DNA from: Rhodococcus koreensis
GTDB lineage: Bacteria > Actinomycetota > Actinomycetes > Mycobacteriales > Mycobacteriaceae
Direction of reading: 5' to 3'
NCBI RefSeq assembly: GCF_900105905.1
Contig: NZ_FNSV01000002.1
Coordinates: forward strand, 62,001-126,000
DNA: 64,000 nt
In this document: positions 51,609 through 60,343 of the stretch, one piece after another
Layout: every line of letters begins with the position of its first letter
Numbering within the stretch: the stretch's first letter is position 1
Position numbers and translations under genes: made by a program
The notes under the pieces: generated by a model
Seen by the model: the letters and a program-made list of their open reading frames with translations, nothing else
Databases searched by the model: none
Told to the model about the DNA's origin: nothing

Positions 51609-52132
51609 CCGCCCGCAACCGCAGGCGAAGGAACGTCATCCAGGTCGAGATCAAGGTGCATCTCGGCGCGATCGCGGTGCAACGCAGAGGACCAGCCCAG
51701 ATCTCGAATCACTTTCAGCACCATGGCGTTCTGCGCCAGAATCTCAGCCCTCATACGCGTGACGCCGTGCTGTCGCGCGGCCGCGGTGAGGCGGGACAGC
51801 AGCAATGTCCCGATCCCGTGCATCCTGTATTCGTCGTCGACGACAAGAGCGAATTCGACCTCCGCGGGTGCGTCGCCGACATCGAGGGCCACATAGTTGG
51901 CAACACCCGCCAGCGTGCCGTCGACAAATGCGCCGAGCGCGTAATGGCTGGGATCGGCCACACAAATCGCCTCCGCCAGCGCGGCCAGGTGCGCGGGGTA
52001 GACGGTGAAGAACCGCATGTACGTGTCGTACTCGTTCAACCGTTCGTGCAACCGACGGACCGCCTGATGGTCGGCGGTGTCCAGCGGGCGGACCACCAGG
52101 CCCGCAGGCGACCGGGAAAACGTGCTCACCAT
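51605..52132 (-). CDS. GNAT-family N-acetyltransferase
   Basis: A 175-residue GNAT fold. LVVRPLDTADHQAVRRLHER is the N-terminal strand and helix. VEFALVVDDEYRMHGIGTLL contains motif A (R/Q-x-x-G-x-G/A) for acetyl-CoA, with helix QHGVTRMRAEILAQNAMVLK completing it. Similar domains are fused to protein lysine acetyltransferases of the Pat type; here it stands alone at the head of the pfkB operon. Substrate unknown. Confidence 0.88.
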   Translation of the reverse strand: MVSTFSRSPAGLVVRPLDTADHQAVRRLHERLNEYDTYMRFFTVYPAHLAALAEAICVADPSHYALGAFVDGTLAGVANYVALDVGDAPAEVEFALVVDDEYRMHGIGTLLLSRLTAAARQHGVTRMRAEILAQNAMVLKVIRDLGWSSALHRDRAEMHLDLDLDDVPSPAVAGG

Positions 52133-52183
52133 CCGTACTCACCTGATCCGTCGATGCCGTCTCAGTAAATTCAACCCCGCAGA

Positions 52184-52225
52184 GGGCCCGAGGGGTCAGA
52201 GCCACAAGTCACCGACTACGGTCCT
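52184..52225. promoter_or_regulatory. Weak DevR-like sites between the GNAT operon and DUF3562-type gene
   Basis: CCGACTACGGTCCT at 52212-52225 reads AGGAC-CGTA-GTCGG on the reverse strand, with mismatches in the outer bases. GGGCC at 52184-52188 is followed by a poor second half (CGAG, then GGGTC). Each is weaker than the other boxes and is included because both flanking operons have dormancy-type content. Confidence 0.3.
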
Positions 52226-52301
52226 TCGCCTCTATCGATCCCGGCGTCGAGGCGGCGATGCTGAAGGAACCTCCACCACACAGAGAGGAAATCGACACTC
52301 G

Positions 52302-52565
52302 ATGGCCAGCACCGATACGCCCACCGAAAGCACCGATGCGGACCCAGCACACGCGGTTGTCGCGCGTCTTGCAGTGGAGTTCGACGACTCGATCTCCCGA
52401 TCCACCATCTCCCGGGTCGTCGCGGCGAGCGTTCGAGACCTGGCCGGAGTTCCGGCGGCAGACATTCCGGAACTGTCCGAACGCGTCGCCCGTCAACGCC
52501 TCCTCGCCGCCCTGGAGCGGGCCGCCTCGTGGGATCGCGGGGGCCTACTGCGAACGTCCGGCTGA
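52302..52565 (+). CDS. Three-helix-bundle dimerisation (DUF3562-like) protein
   Basis: An 87-residue helical protein. ARLAVEFDDSISRSTISRVV and PAADIPELSERVARQRLLAA match the actinobacterial three-helix-bundle family. It is probably a homodimer; function unknown. It precedes a DUF1876 gene by 94 bases on the same strand. Confidence 0.7.
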   Translation: MASTDTPTESTDADPAHAVVARLAVEFDDSISRSTISRVVAASVRDLAGVPAADIPELSERVARQRLLAALERAASWDRGGLLRTSG

Positions 52566-52659
52566 ACCGGCACAGTTCGCTGGGAAGCAGTGACATCATG
52601 CCCGCACACATCGAACATGTCGAACCGCGACGTGCCACCACTACCAGGAGGAGACAGCC

Positions 52660-52947
52660 ATGAGCTCGCACGAGAAGAAATGGTCGGTGGACATTGTCAT
52701 CGACGAACACGACTCGGAAGAAGGCGGATCCCGGACTCGGGCCGAGGCGCGCCTACGCACACAGGACACCACGTCGCTGGTCGGCGTCGGAATGGCCCGC
52801 CGCAATCCGCACGACACCGAAATCCCTGAGATCGGAGACGAGTTGGCCACCGCCCGCGCGCTCGCCGATCTCGCCCACCAACTGATCGAAACCACGGTCG
52901 CGGACCTCGAAGCGGCCACGCGCAAGACCGTTCACCTCGACGCGTAA
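52660..52947 (+). CDS. DUF1876 protein (Rv1738-like)
   Basis: A 95-residue protein. EKKWSVDIVIDEHDSEEGGS and GVGMARRNPHDTEIPEIGDE match DUF1876, the family of Rv1738 and Rv2632c. Rv1738 is among the most strongly hypoxia-induced DosR genes and resembles ribosome-hibernation factors in fold. A good AGGAGG (52647-52652) precedes the ATG. Another DUF1876 gene lies at 53419-53730 on the other strand. Confidence 0.9.
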   Translation: MSSHEKKWSVDIVIDEHDSEEGGSRTRAEARLRTQDTTSLVGVGMARRNPHDTEIPEIGDELATARALADLAHQLIETTVADLEAATRKTVHLDA

Positions 52948-53157
52948 GGCAGACCGTCGATCGGCATGCCGACGGCCCACAGAAGAGAGGTCCGCGTTCC
53001 GATTCGTCGGCGCGGACATCGACACCAGTTCGCTTGCCACGGAGAACCTGACCTTCTCCGAGTTCGCCAGGCGTGTCGGGTGTTTCACTAATGTTCTGCG
53101 GGAAAGGGACCGGGACCGGCGGCCACCCGGATCCGGCTCGGCGGCGCCCATGTCCTG

Positions 53158-53445
53158 GTGACCACGGCCCTGCTGTACCGGCGGCGGGTCGCGAAAGTCC
53201 GGGAGGGACGACGACGTCGAGATCTGGCGCACTACTATCTGGCCGACGACTCACCATTTTGTGAACAGTTCGACCTCGACTCGATGGACTGGCTGAACTT
53301 CCTCGTGCGGTTGCACACGAAATTCGGGATCGGCATCCCCGAGGCGGACCAGCGCCAGCTCGTCACACTGCGGGACGCGACCGAAGACGTGTCCACACGG
53401 ATGGAGGGGAGATGCGTGCTACCCGATATCGGGTTGCGCGGGTGA
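53158..53445 (+). CDS. Acyl-carrier-protein-like protein, N-terminus altered
   Basis: A 95-residue frame whose residues 35-85 match the core of single-domain acyl carrier proteins: EQFDLDSMDWLNFLVRLHTK with the phosphopantetheine Ser in DSM (DSL in most), then GIGIPEADQRQLVTLRDATE. The first 34 residues are Arg-rich and do not resemble an ACP helix 1, so the true start or N-terminus may be disrupted. A faint ACP-like stretch (GADIDTSSLATENLTF) lies upstream near 53010. It could serve the KAS-III pair. It overlaps the convergent DUF1876 gene by 27 bases. Confidence 0.6.
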   Translation: MTTALLYRRRVAKVREGRRRRDLAHYYLADDSPFCEQFDLDSMDWLNFLVRLHTKFGIGIPEADQRQLVTLRDATEDVSTRMEGRCVLPDIGLRG

Positions 53446-53730
53446 CCCGATTTCCTGCGCCGCGCGGTTCGCGCGCCTGGCGACCGCCTCCTCGTCGGCC
53501 GCCGAGCGGAGCAGTCTGTGTGACAGGTCCGCCAACGCGCGCGCGACCGCCACCTTCTTGCTGATGGTCACCGCGGTGGAGTGGCGGGCGAACAGCCGTG
53601 CCCGCCCAGCGCCCTCGAGCGTCACACCATCGAGCCCCACCAGCCGCGCCCGCGCCGACACCGACATCTCGGAGCCGTCCGCCATGTGCTCGTCGAGACG
53701 GACATCCACCGACCATTGCTGCTCATTCAC
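53419..53730 (-). CDS. DUF1876 protein (second copy)
   Basis: A 103-residue protein beginning MNEQQWSVDVRLDEHMADGS, with VAVARALADLSHRLLR like the Rv1738 family. It is about 35-40% like the copy at 52660-52947 by eye and has a longer C-terminal tail. Likely hypoxia-related. It is divergent from the hydrogenase operon and may share the DevR-type box between them. Confidence 0.85.
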   Translation of the reverse strand: MNEQQWSVDVRLDEHMADGSEMSVSARARLVGLDGVTLEGAGRARLFARHSTAVTISKKVAVARALADLSHRLLRSAADEEAVARRANRAAQEIGSPAQPDIG

Positions 53731-53934
53731 TGTGCGCTCCCTCGTCGCGTGCGTTCGATCATGTGTTCAGCGAACCTCGGTCCGCGAGCGCCGAGGTAGA
53801 GCACCCGGTCACTGGGCGCGGTGACCTTCGTCGTCGCGACCCGTGCCCGCTGCTCCTCGCCCGATCAGAGGATTACACCGGCGGCGTGCCGCGATCGTGA
53901 GTGCGGCCGCCCGGCTCCGACTATGCCGGAGGAA

Positions 53935-53948
53935 AGGCCGAACGGCCC
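53935..53948. promoter_or_regulatory. DevR-type box before the hydrogenase operon
   Basis: AGGCCGAACGGCCC (reverse strand GGGCCGTTCGGCCT) is nearly palindromic and fits GGGNC-N4-GNCCY. It lies 77 bases before the hydrogenase beta-subunit start and about 200 bases before the divergent DUF1876 gene. Confidence 0.6.
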
Positions 53949-54024
53949 TTATCACCGCCGGGTGTGCGCTGGCTCAATGGGAGATGAGTGGTCACGGCAA
54001 TTCCGCCGGCGGAGGAGTCAGCGT

Positions 54025-55169
54025 ATGGGCAGCGCACGTGTCCAGCGACCGGGTGAACGAATCCTCGACCGCACGGGCCTCGATCTTCTGATCGAGGTGC
54101 TTCGTGGCCACGGATATCGGGTGGTCGGCCCGACGGTTCGTGACAGCGCCATCGTTCTGGGAGAACTGGATCGGGCGCCGATCTGCCGACGGGGTGGGGC
54201 GTGGAAACCGGCCCCGGCACGTACCGGCTGCACCGCCGCGACGACGACGCGGTGTTCGCGCACTCGTCGGGCCCGCAGTCGTGGAAACAATTCCTGCACC
54301 CGCCGCGGCGGCAACTGTGGTCCACCGAACCGGACGGCTCGTGGGAGGCACCCGTCGACGACGAGACACCGTATGCGTTCCTCGGAGTGCACGGTTGCGA
54401 CTTGGCGGCGATCGCGGTCCTGCGTCGTGTCCTGTGTCCGGACCCGGACGCGGACACTCCCACCGCGCGCCGGTTCCGGAACCTGTTCGTCGTCGCAGCG
54501 CAGTGCACCGAACCCGGCGGGGTGTGCTTCTGCGCCTCCATGGGGACCGGCCCCGCAGCCGGTCCCGGTTACGATCTGGCGCTCACCGAACTCCTCGACG
54601 ACCGCGCCCACCGTTTCTTGGTCGACGTCGGCTCCGAAGCCGGCACCGAGATCCTCGGCGACGTCGAATGCCGCGTTGCCGAACCCGGCGACGTCGACGA
54701 AGGACGCACCGCGGTCGCCACCGCCACCGAGCGTATGGGCCGGCGCATGCCGGAGACGGACCTGCGTGGACTGTTGCAGCGGGCGCGGGATGCCGACGCC
54801 TGGGAGGACGTCGCCGACCGGTGCCTCACCTGCGGCAACTGCACCATGGTGTGCCCCACCTGCTTCTGCACCACCACCGAGGACATGACCGACCTGACCG
54901 GCGAGCACGCCGAGCGGTGGCAGCACTGGTCTTCCTGTTTCGAACTCGACTTCAGCCACCTGCACGGCGGCGATGTGCGGACCTCGGGGGAGAGCCGCTA
55001 CCGACAGTGGATGTCCCACAAACTCGGCACCTGGTTCGACCAGTTCGGCAGCTCCGGCTGCGTGGGATGCGGACGGTGCATCGACTGGTGTCCCGTCGGC
55101 ATCGACATCACCGAGGAGGCGGCGCGGCTGGCGCAACTCCTCCCGGTGTGGGGGCAGGACGACCAGTGA
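54025..55169 (+). CDS. [NiFe] hydrogenase beta subunit, 4Fe-4S dicluster (HyhB-like), frameshifted near 54171
   Basis: The electron-transfer subunit of a group 3b-type NAD(P)-linked hydrogenase. ATG 54025 follows GGAGGAG. The first 49 codons (LLIEVLRGHGYRVVGPTVRD) are in one frame; from SGADLPTGWGVETGPGTYRL the protein continues in another to 55169. Restoring one T at 54170/54171 (GA-TT-CGGG) gives about 381 residues. Two cluster motifs are near the C-terminus: CLTCGNCTMVCPTCFC and CVGCGRCIDWCPVG. As read, only a product from about GTG 54198 or ATG 54201 could be made, losing the first 50 residues. The stop overlaps the next start (GTGA). Confidence 0.82.
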
Positions 55170-55627
55170 ACGCCGGCGAACCGGTCCTTTCGGCCGCGCT
55201 CGCAGCGCTTGCCGAGGAACAGCGTGTCCGGCTCGCAGAGTTCACGACGGCGACCCGATTCGCTCCCGGCGCCGTCGTCTTCCGGGAGAACGACCCGGCG
55301 ACCCGCTGCTGGCTGCTGCAGACCGGCAGTGTGGTCCTGACGACGGTGGTGCCGGGGCACGGCACCGTCAGCCTCGAGACACTGCACGGCGGCGACATCC
55401 TGGGCTGGTCCTGGCTGGGCACGAATCCACGCTGGCAATTCACAGCGCACGCCGTGACCGCGACCGACGCCACCGAACTGGATGTGATCGCCCTGCAGGC
55501 GACAGCCGCCGACGATCCGGCCTTCACCTACGCGGTCACCCGGGCGCTGTCGGGGGTGCTCATCGCCCGCCTCCAGTCCACCCGGGCGCGGCTGCTCGAC
55601 CTCTACGCCGGCCACCGTCAGGAGTGA
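55166..55627 (+). CDS. Cyclic-nucleotide-binding-domain protein inside the hydrogenase operon
   Basis: A 153-residue protein of a single cNMP-binding (CRP-like effector) fold without a DNA-binding domain: FAPGAVVFRENDPATRCWLL and ETLHGGDILGWSWLG (phosphate-binding-cassette region; the usual RxA arginine is not evident). The GTG start overlaps the beta-subunit stop. Related operons in mycobacteria carry such a gene, perhaps for allosteric control of hydrogenase. Ligand uncertain. Confidence 0.85.
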   Translation: MNAGEPVLSAALAALAEEQRVRLAEFTTATRFAPGAVVFRENDPATRCWLLQTGSVVLTTVVPGHGTVSLETLHGGDILGWSWLGTNPRWQFTAHAVTATDATELDVIALQATAADDPAFTYAVTRALSGVLIARLQSTRARLLDLYAGHRQE

Positions 55628-55632
55628 CACCC

Positions 55633-56466
55633 GTGCCACAGGACTGCATGCTTCCGCTCGGTTACCGCGTCGCCTCCCGCACGGTCGAAACGCACGACAC
55701 CGTCACCCTGACGCTGCATCCGATCGGCGTCCTACCCGTAAATCAGTTCACGCCAGGTCAGTTCATGATGCTGTACGCACACGGTGTCGGGGAGGTGGCC
55801 ATCTCGGTCAGCGGCGACCCGGCGCGGGACCGCGACACCTTGGTCCACACGATCCGGAATGTGGGCGCCGTGAGCCGGGCCCTCCACGACGCACCGGTCG
55901 GCACCGTGCTCGGTGTCCGCGGTCCCTTCGGACGCGGGTGGGACCTGCGCAGCGAGTCCGGCCGGGACCTCATCATCGTCGCCGGCGGCGTCGGACTGGC
56001 ACCGCTTCGTCCGGTGATCCTCGCCGCCCTCGCCGCCCGCGACCGGTTCCGGCGGATCACCCTCGTCGTCGGCGCGCGGACTCCGTCGAACATCCTCTTC
56101 CGATCCGAGCTGTCCGCCTGGCAATCCCGCGACGACCTTGCCGTCGAGCTGATGATCGACCAACCGGTCTCCGGCTGGACGGGTGCGGTCGGATTCGTCA
56201 CCGAAGCCTTACACCGGGTGCCGGTCGATCCGGCCCGGACCACCGCGTTGCTGTGCGGACCCGAACCGATGATGCGGTTCTGCGCCCGGGCCCTGACCGA
56301 TCGGGATGTGCGCCCCGGCGACATCCAGGTGTCCCTCGAACGGAACATGCAGTGCGGTGCCGGAGTCTGCGGTCACTGCCAGCTCGGTGAGCTTCTGCTG
56401 TGCCGGGACGGCCCGGTCGTCGACTACACCGTCGCCGAACCCCTCCTACGAACACCGGAGCTGTGA
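55633..56466 (+). CDS. Hydrogenase gamma subunit, FAD/NAD(P)-binding (HyhG-like)
   Basis: A 277-residue ferredoxin-NADP+ reductase-type protein that passes electrons between NAD(P)H and the iron-sulfur subunits. FAD-contact segments are [19 protein letters not shown] and [20 protein letters not shown]; the nucleotide-binding loop is [20 protein letters not shown]. The C-terminal [20 protein letters not shown] binds a [2Fe-2S] cluster. GTG 55633 is used; ATG 55648 is an alternative. Confidence 0.9.
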   Translation: MPQDCMLPLGYRVASRTVETHDTVTLTLHPIGVLPVNQFTPGQFMMLYAHGVGEVAISVSGDPARDRDTLVHTIRNVGAVSRALHDAPVGTVLGVRGPFGRGWDLRSESGRDLIIVAGGVGLAPLRPVILAALAARDRFRRITLVVGARTPSNILFRSELSAWQSRDDLAVELMIDQPVSGWTGAVGFVTEALHRVPVDPARTTALLCGPEPMMRFCARALTDRDVRPGDIQVSLERNMQCGAGVCGHCQLGELLLCRDGPVVDYTVAEPLLRTPEL

Positions 56467-57245
56467 TGAGTGCACCCCCGAAGACCACTCCGACGCTCGC
56501 TGTCTGGAAGTTCGCCTCGTGCGACGGCTGCCAGCTCACGCTCCTCGACTGCGAAGACGAACTACTGGCACTGTCCGAGGCCGTGTCGATCGCGCACTTC
56601 CTCGAGCTGTCCGACACCGTCACGGGCGGACCGTACGACGTCTCGCTCGTCGAGGGATCGGTCACCACGGCCGCCGACCGTGACCGCATCCGCGCGATCC
56701 GCGAGCAGTCGCGGTTCCTCGTCACAATCGGGGCCTGCGCCACCGCCGGCGGAATTCAGGCGTTGCGCAACTTCGCCGACATCGATGAGTTCCTGGCGGT
56801 CGTCTACGCCAGCCCCGACTACATCGACACCCTCGCGACCTCGACCCCGATCTCGGCGCACGTTCCGGTCGACTTCGAACTGCGCGGCTGCCCAATCGAC
56901 CGACGCCAGCTCCTGGAAGTGATCACGGCGTACCTGGCGGGGCGGCGGCCGAACATCCCGAACACCAGCGTGTGCACCGAATGCAAACGTCGCGGCCTGA
57001 CCTGCGTGATGGTCGCGGACGGCACCCCCTGCCTCGGTCCGGTGACCCATTCCGGCTGCGGTGCACTGTGTCCGGCGGTCTCGCGAGGGTGCTACGGATG
57101 TTTCGGCCCGACGACCGACCCGAATCTCGCGTCGATGACGGGATGGCTGCGCACCTGCGGAATGACCGATTCCGCCATTGCCCGTGTCTTCGCGACTTTC
57201 AACGTCGCGGCGTACGGTACCGGCAACGGCGGACGTCCGGAATGA
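56466..57245 (+). CDS. [NiFe] hydrogenase small (delta) subunit (HyhS-like)
   Basis: A 259-residue small subunit that carries 4Fe-4S clusters. The proximal cluster ligands are [18 protein letters not shown] (CxxC) and [32 protein letters not shown] and [18 protein letters not shown] with [10 protein letters not shown] provide the others. No Tat signal, so the complex is cytoplasmic, as for group 3. The ATG shares a base with the upstream TGA, and the stop overlaps the large-subunit start by ATGA. Confidence 0.93.
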   Translation: MSAPPKTTPTLAVWKFASCDGCQLTLLDCEDELLALSEAVSIAHFLELSDTVTGGPYDVSLVEGSVTTAADRDRIRAIREQSRFLVTIGACATAGGIQALRNFADIDEFLAVVYASPDYIDTLATSTPISAHVPVDFELRGCPIDRRQLLEVITAYLAGRRPNIPNTSVCTECKRRGLTCVMVADGTPCLGPVTHSGCGALCPAVSRGCYGCFGPTTDPNLASMTGWLRTCGMTDSAIARVFATFNVAAYGTGNGGRPE

Positions 57246-58534
57246 CATCCGCCCGTAGGGAGCTGATCGTCCGCGCCCTCGCCCGTGTCGAAGGGGAAGG
57301 CCGACTCGACGTGACCATCCGCGACGGCCGCGCGGACCGGGTGGCCCTCGCGATCTACGAGCCACCCCGGTTCTTCGAGTCGTTCCTGCGTGGGCGGCAC
57401 TATCTGGAACCACCGGACATCACCTCCCGGATCTGCGGCATCTGCCCGGTCGCCTATCAGGTGAGCGCCTGCAATGCGCTCGAACAAGCCTGTGCGCTCA
57501 AGATCGACGATGCCGTTCTCGATCTGCGGCGCCTGCTCTACTGCGGGGAGTGGATCGCGAGCCACGTGCTGCACATCTACTTCCTGCACGCCCCCGACTT
57601 CCTGGGTCTGCCGGACTCGATCGCACTCGCCCGCACCGATCGCGCCGCAATCGAGCGGGGACTCGCCCTGAAGAAGGCGGGCAACGCCATCCTCGACACC
57701 ATCGGCGGCCGTCCCATCCATCCGGTGAACGTCCGCGTCGGCGGCTTCCATCGCGCACCGACCCGCACCGAACTGGCTCCGCTCGCCGAACAACTCGGCG
57801 CCGCGCTCGAGTACGCGGTGGCCACGGTTGACTGGGTGTCGTCGTTCACCTACCCCGACATCGAACTCGACCACGATCTCCTCGCACTCCGGCACGAATC
57901 CCGATACGCCATCGAAGACGGCGAGATCGTCTCGTCCACCGGACTGCGCTGCCCGGCCGAGGAATTTCCCCGGCACGTCGTCGAACACCAGGTGCCGCAC
58001 TCCACCGCTCTGCACGCCGAACTCGACGGTCGGCGTTATCTCACGGGCCCGCTCGCCCGGTACTCCCTCAATTCGTCCCAGTTGACGGGGCAGGCCGCAT
58101 CGAGTGCCACCGCAGCGGGACTCGACGTGCAATGCCGCAATCCGTATCGCAGCATCGTCGTCCGCGCCGTCGAAGTCGTGTACGCGGTCGAGGAAGCCCT
58201 GCGGATCATCGACCGCTACCAGCGGCCTGCGCCATCTTTCGCCGCCGCCGCACCGAAATACGCCGTCGGACACGGCGTCAGCGAAGCGCCGCGAGGACTG
58301 CTGTATCACCGCTACGAACTCGATACCGACGGCCTCCTCACGGCGGCTATCATCATCCCGCCCACCTCACAGAACCAGGCGGCCATCGAACACGACCTCC
58401 GCACCGCCGTGAACGCACATCTCACGCTTGCCGACGACGACCTGACCGCGGTGTGTGAGCGGATCATCCGCAACTACGATCCGTGCATCTCATGCGCCAC
58501 TCATTTCCTCACCCTCACAATCGACCGCCGATGA
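57242..58534 (+). CDS. [NiFe] hydrogenase large (alpha) subunit (HyhL-like)
   Basis: A 430-residue catalytic subunit. The Ni ligands are in [20 protein letters not shown] (L1, RICGICP) and at the C-terminus [20 protein letters not shown] (L2, DPCxxCxxH followed by residues the protease removes). The group 3b assignment rests on these and on the NAD(P)-reductase and dicluster partners. The enzyme couples NADPH to H2 evolution or consumption. In M. smegmatis the homologous Hyh enzyme is hypoxia-induced under DosR. Confidence 0.94.
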   Translation: MTSARRELIVRALARVEGEGRLDVTIRDGRADRVALAIYEPPRFFESFLRGRHYLEPPDITSRICGICPVAYQVSACNALEQACALKIDDAVLDLRRLLYCGEWIASHVLHIYFLHAPDFLGLPDSIALARTDRAAIERGLALKKAGNAILDTIGGRPIHPVNVRVGGFHRAPTRTELAPLAEQLGAALEYAVATVDWVSSFTYPDIELDHDLLALRHESRYAIEDGEIVSSTGLRCPAEEFPRHVVEHQVPHSTALHAELDGRRYLTGPLARYSLNSSQLTGQAASSATAAGLDVQCRNPYRSIVVRAVEVVYAVEEALRIIDRYQRPAPSFAAAAPKYAVGHGVSEAPRGLLYHRYELDTDGLLTAAIIIPPTSQNQAAIEHDLRTAVNAHLTLADDDLTAVCERIIRNYDPCISCATHFLTLTIDRR

Positions 58535-59055
58535 CCGCCGTTGTGCTCGGGCTGGGCAACGACTACCGCCGCGATGACGGCCTCGGACCCGCCGTCGCAC
58601 GTGAAGTCGCTGCCCGCGTGGCAGCGGACATTCGGGTGTCGACCTCGGACGGTGACCCCACCCGCATGCTGGACGCCTGGGCCGGAGCGGACCTGGCCGT
58701 CCTGGTCGATGCCGTCGTGTCCGAGCCACCACGACCCGGAACCGTTCATCGATTCGACCCGACCGCCGTTGCCGAGCTGCCAACCCCGAACACCAGCACA
58801 CACGGTGTCGGACTGGCCACGGCACTCGAACTGGGGCGCGTGCTCGACCGACTGCCCCGCCGGTGGGTGCTCTACGCTGTCGAGGTGGTCGACCTCGGAT
58901 ACGGCCGCGGGCTCTCACCCGTGGCCGCGGGAGCAGTCGAACCGGTGGTACGGGCGGTGCTGTCCGAACTCGCGAGCACTACCGGACAACAATCAGTGGG
59001 CAGGTCACCGAATGCGCCAGCGCCCGACTGGTCGAACCCAGCAGCATGCTCGTGA
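58531..59055 (+). CDS. Hydrogenase maturation protease (HycI/HoxW-type)
   Basis: A 174-residue endopeptidase that trims the large-subunit C-terminus once Ni is inserted. VVLGLGNDYRRDDGLGPAVA is the family opening with the Asp that contacts Ni, and LAVLVDAVVSEPPRPGTVHR holds a second acidic residue. The C-terminal 25 residues are Pro/Ala/Ser-rich and run 77 bases into the convergent universal stress gene. Starts within the large-subunit stop. Confidence 0.92.
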   Translation: MTAVVLGLGNDYRRDDGLGPAVAREVAARVAADIRVSTSDGDPTRMLDAWAGADLAVLVDAVVSEPPRPGTVHRFDPTAVAELPTPNTSTHGVGLATALELGRVLDRLPRRWVLYAVEVVDLGYGRGLSPVAAGAVEPVVRAVLSELASTTGQQSVGRSPNAPAPDWSNPAACS

Positions 59056-59854
59056 ACCCGCCCCGCCCACGGCTGCCGACCACGATCAGCTGTGCATGCT
59101 CGGCCTGCTCCCGCAGATTCCGAGCCGGCTGATCCATGACCACCAGCGGTCGCACCGTCACATCCGGGAACTCCTCGGCACGGCCGGCCACGCTTTCGGA
59201 CAGCAGTGCACGCTCGCGGCTCTCGACCTGCGACCAGTCGACATCGCTGGGGAACGGCGCGTACAGATCGATATCCGACCACGCGTGCACCGCCACCAGA
59301 TCGACGCCGCGCAGCGCCGCCTCCTCGAACGCCATCGTGATCGCGGATTCGCTGTGCTCGGAGCCGTCGACACCGACGACGACCGGACCGGAAATGGCGT
59401 TGACCTCGGTGTGCGGGAGGCCGCGTACGACGGCGACCGGTGCGTGCGCGTGGGCCACGACCGCGGCACTGACCGACCCCAGGACCGCACGTTCGAAGAA
59501 CCCGTGCCGATGCGCGCCGACCACGACCATCCGCGCGGACTTCGACCGCTCGATCAACTCGCCCGAGGGCACCCCGGTGCAGAACGCGGTGTCGACGTCG
59601 AGGGTATGCCCCGCCGCGGCCTGGGCGACCACCTCTTCCGCCTGCGCGAGTCGCTGCTTGGTGGCGAGTTCCTCTTCCTCGAAGAGGCTGACGGGAACCC
59701 CGATCGGCACACCATAGGTACCGGGCACGAACATGCTGGTGACCAACGTCAATGGAGCGCTGCGCAACGCAGCTTCCCGCGCAGCCCACGACACAGCCTG
59801 CAGGGATGACTGCGACCCGTCTAACCCGACGACAATCGGATGCTGCGCGGTCAT
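58979..59854 (-). CDS. Universal stress protein, two tandem USP domains
   Basis: A 291-residue protein with domains at about residues 5-145 and 155-291. The ATP motifs are VVVGAHRHGFFERAVLGSVS in the first and IVVGSRGRGGFTSMLLGSTS in the second. It has the same architecture as 40867-41763 and the Rv2623/Rv2005c group. A DevR-type box (59926-59939) lies 72 bases upstream on the coding strand. Confidence 0.9.
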   Translation of the reverse strand: MTAQHPIVVGLDGSQSSLQAVSWAAREAALRSAPLTLVTSMFVPGTYGVPIGVPVSLFEEEELATKQRLAQAEEVVAQAAAGHTLDVDTAFCTGVPSGELIERSKSARMVVVGAHRHGFFERAVLGSVSAAVVAHAHAPVAVVRGLPHTEVNAISGPVVVGVDGSEHSESAITMAFEEAALRGVDLVAVHAWSDIDLYAPFPSDVDWSQVESRERALLSESVAGRAEEFPDVTVRPLVVMDQPARNLREQAEHAQLIVVGSRGRGGFTSMLLGSTSRALAHSVTCPLIVVR

Positions 59855-59925
59855 GATGGTCTCCTCGAATTCGCGTGAATGATCCCGTCAACACCATCGT
59901 CACCGCCGCCGCAACCGGCGCCGTA

Positions 59926-59939
59926 GGGGAGAAGGTCCT
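59926..59939. promoter_or_regulatory. DevR-like box upstream of universal stress protein
   Basis: GGGGAGAAGGTCCT fits GGGNC-N4-GNCCT except for A in place of the first-half C. It lies between the kinase fragment and the universal stress gene. Confidence 0.35.
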
Positions 59940-59963
59940 CACCTTCGCGGCACTGGTCGAAGG

Positions 59964-60257
59964 TCAGGGCAGCGGCGCGGACCAGTGAATCGTGGTGCCG
60001 CCGCCCGCGGTCGTGTCGATGCTGAACCGCCCGTTGGCCTGACGTGCCCTGGCGGCGAGATTGTCGAGTCTCCGGATGACGGCGTCGTCCGGAATGCCCA
60101 CACCGTTGTCGGCGACCTCGATCGTCAAGTTGTCGTACACGGACACCGTGACCGTGACCGTGGCCGTGTCGGCGGCGGCGTGCCGCACAACGTTGCTCAG
60201 TGACTCGCGCAGAACCGCTTCCGCATTTTCGGCGAGCAGTGAGTCGATGACCGACAC
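59964..60257 (-). pseudogene. Remnant of DevS/DosT-type sensor histidine kinase (ATPase part only)
   Basis: A 97-residue fragment that is the C-terminal HATPase_c domain of a NarL-system kinase: AEAVLRESLSNVVRHAA (N-box), EVADNGVGIPDDAVIRR (G1) and GRFSIDTTAGGGTTIHWSAP (G2). The haem-binding GAF domains and the HisKA dimerisation/phospho-acceptor region of DevS/DosT are absent, and the frame is closed just upstream of GTG 60257. It directly follows devR on the same strand, the place where devS belongs. It cannot sense or phosphorylate by itself. Confidence 0.8.
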
Positions 60258-60343
60258 CGCTCATCCTCGTGTGGGTCACCCTCGGCTTGTTCCACGGCCA
60301 CCGTATGGCAGGGCGCAAAAGAGGATGCGCACACCCGGGCGGG

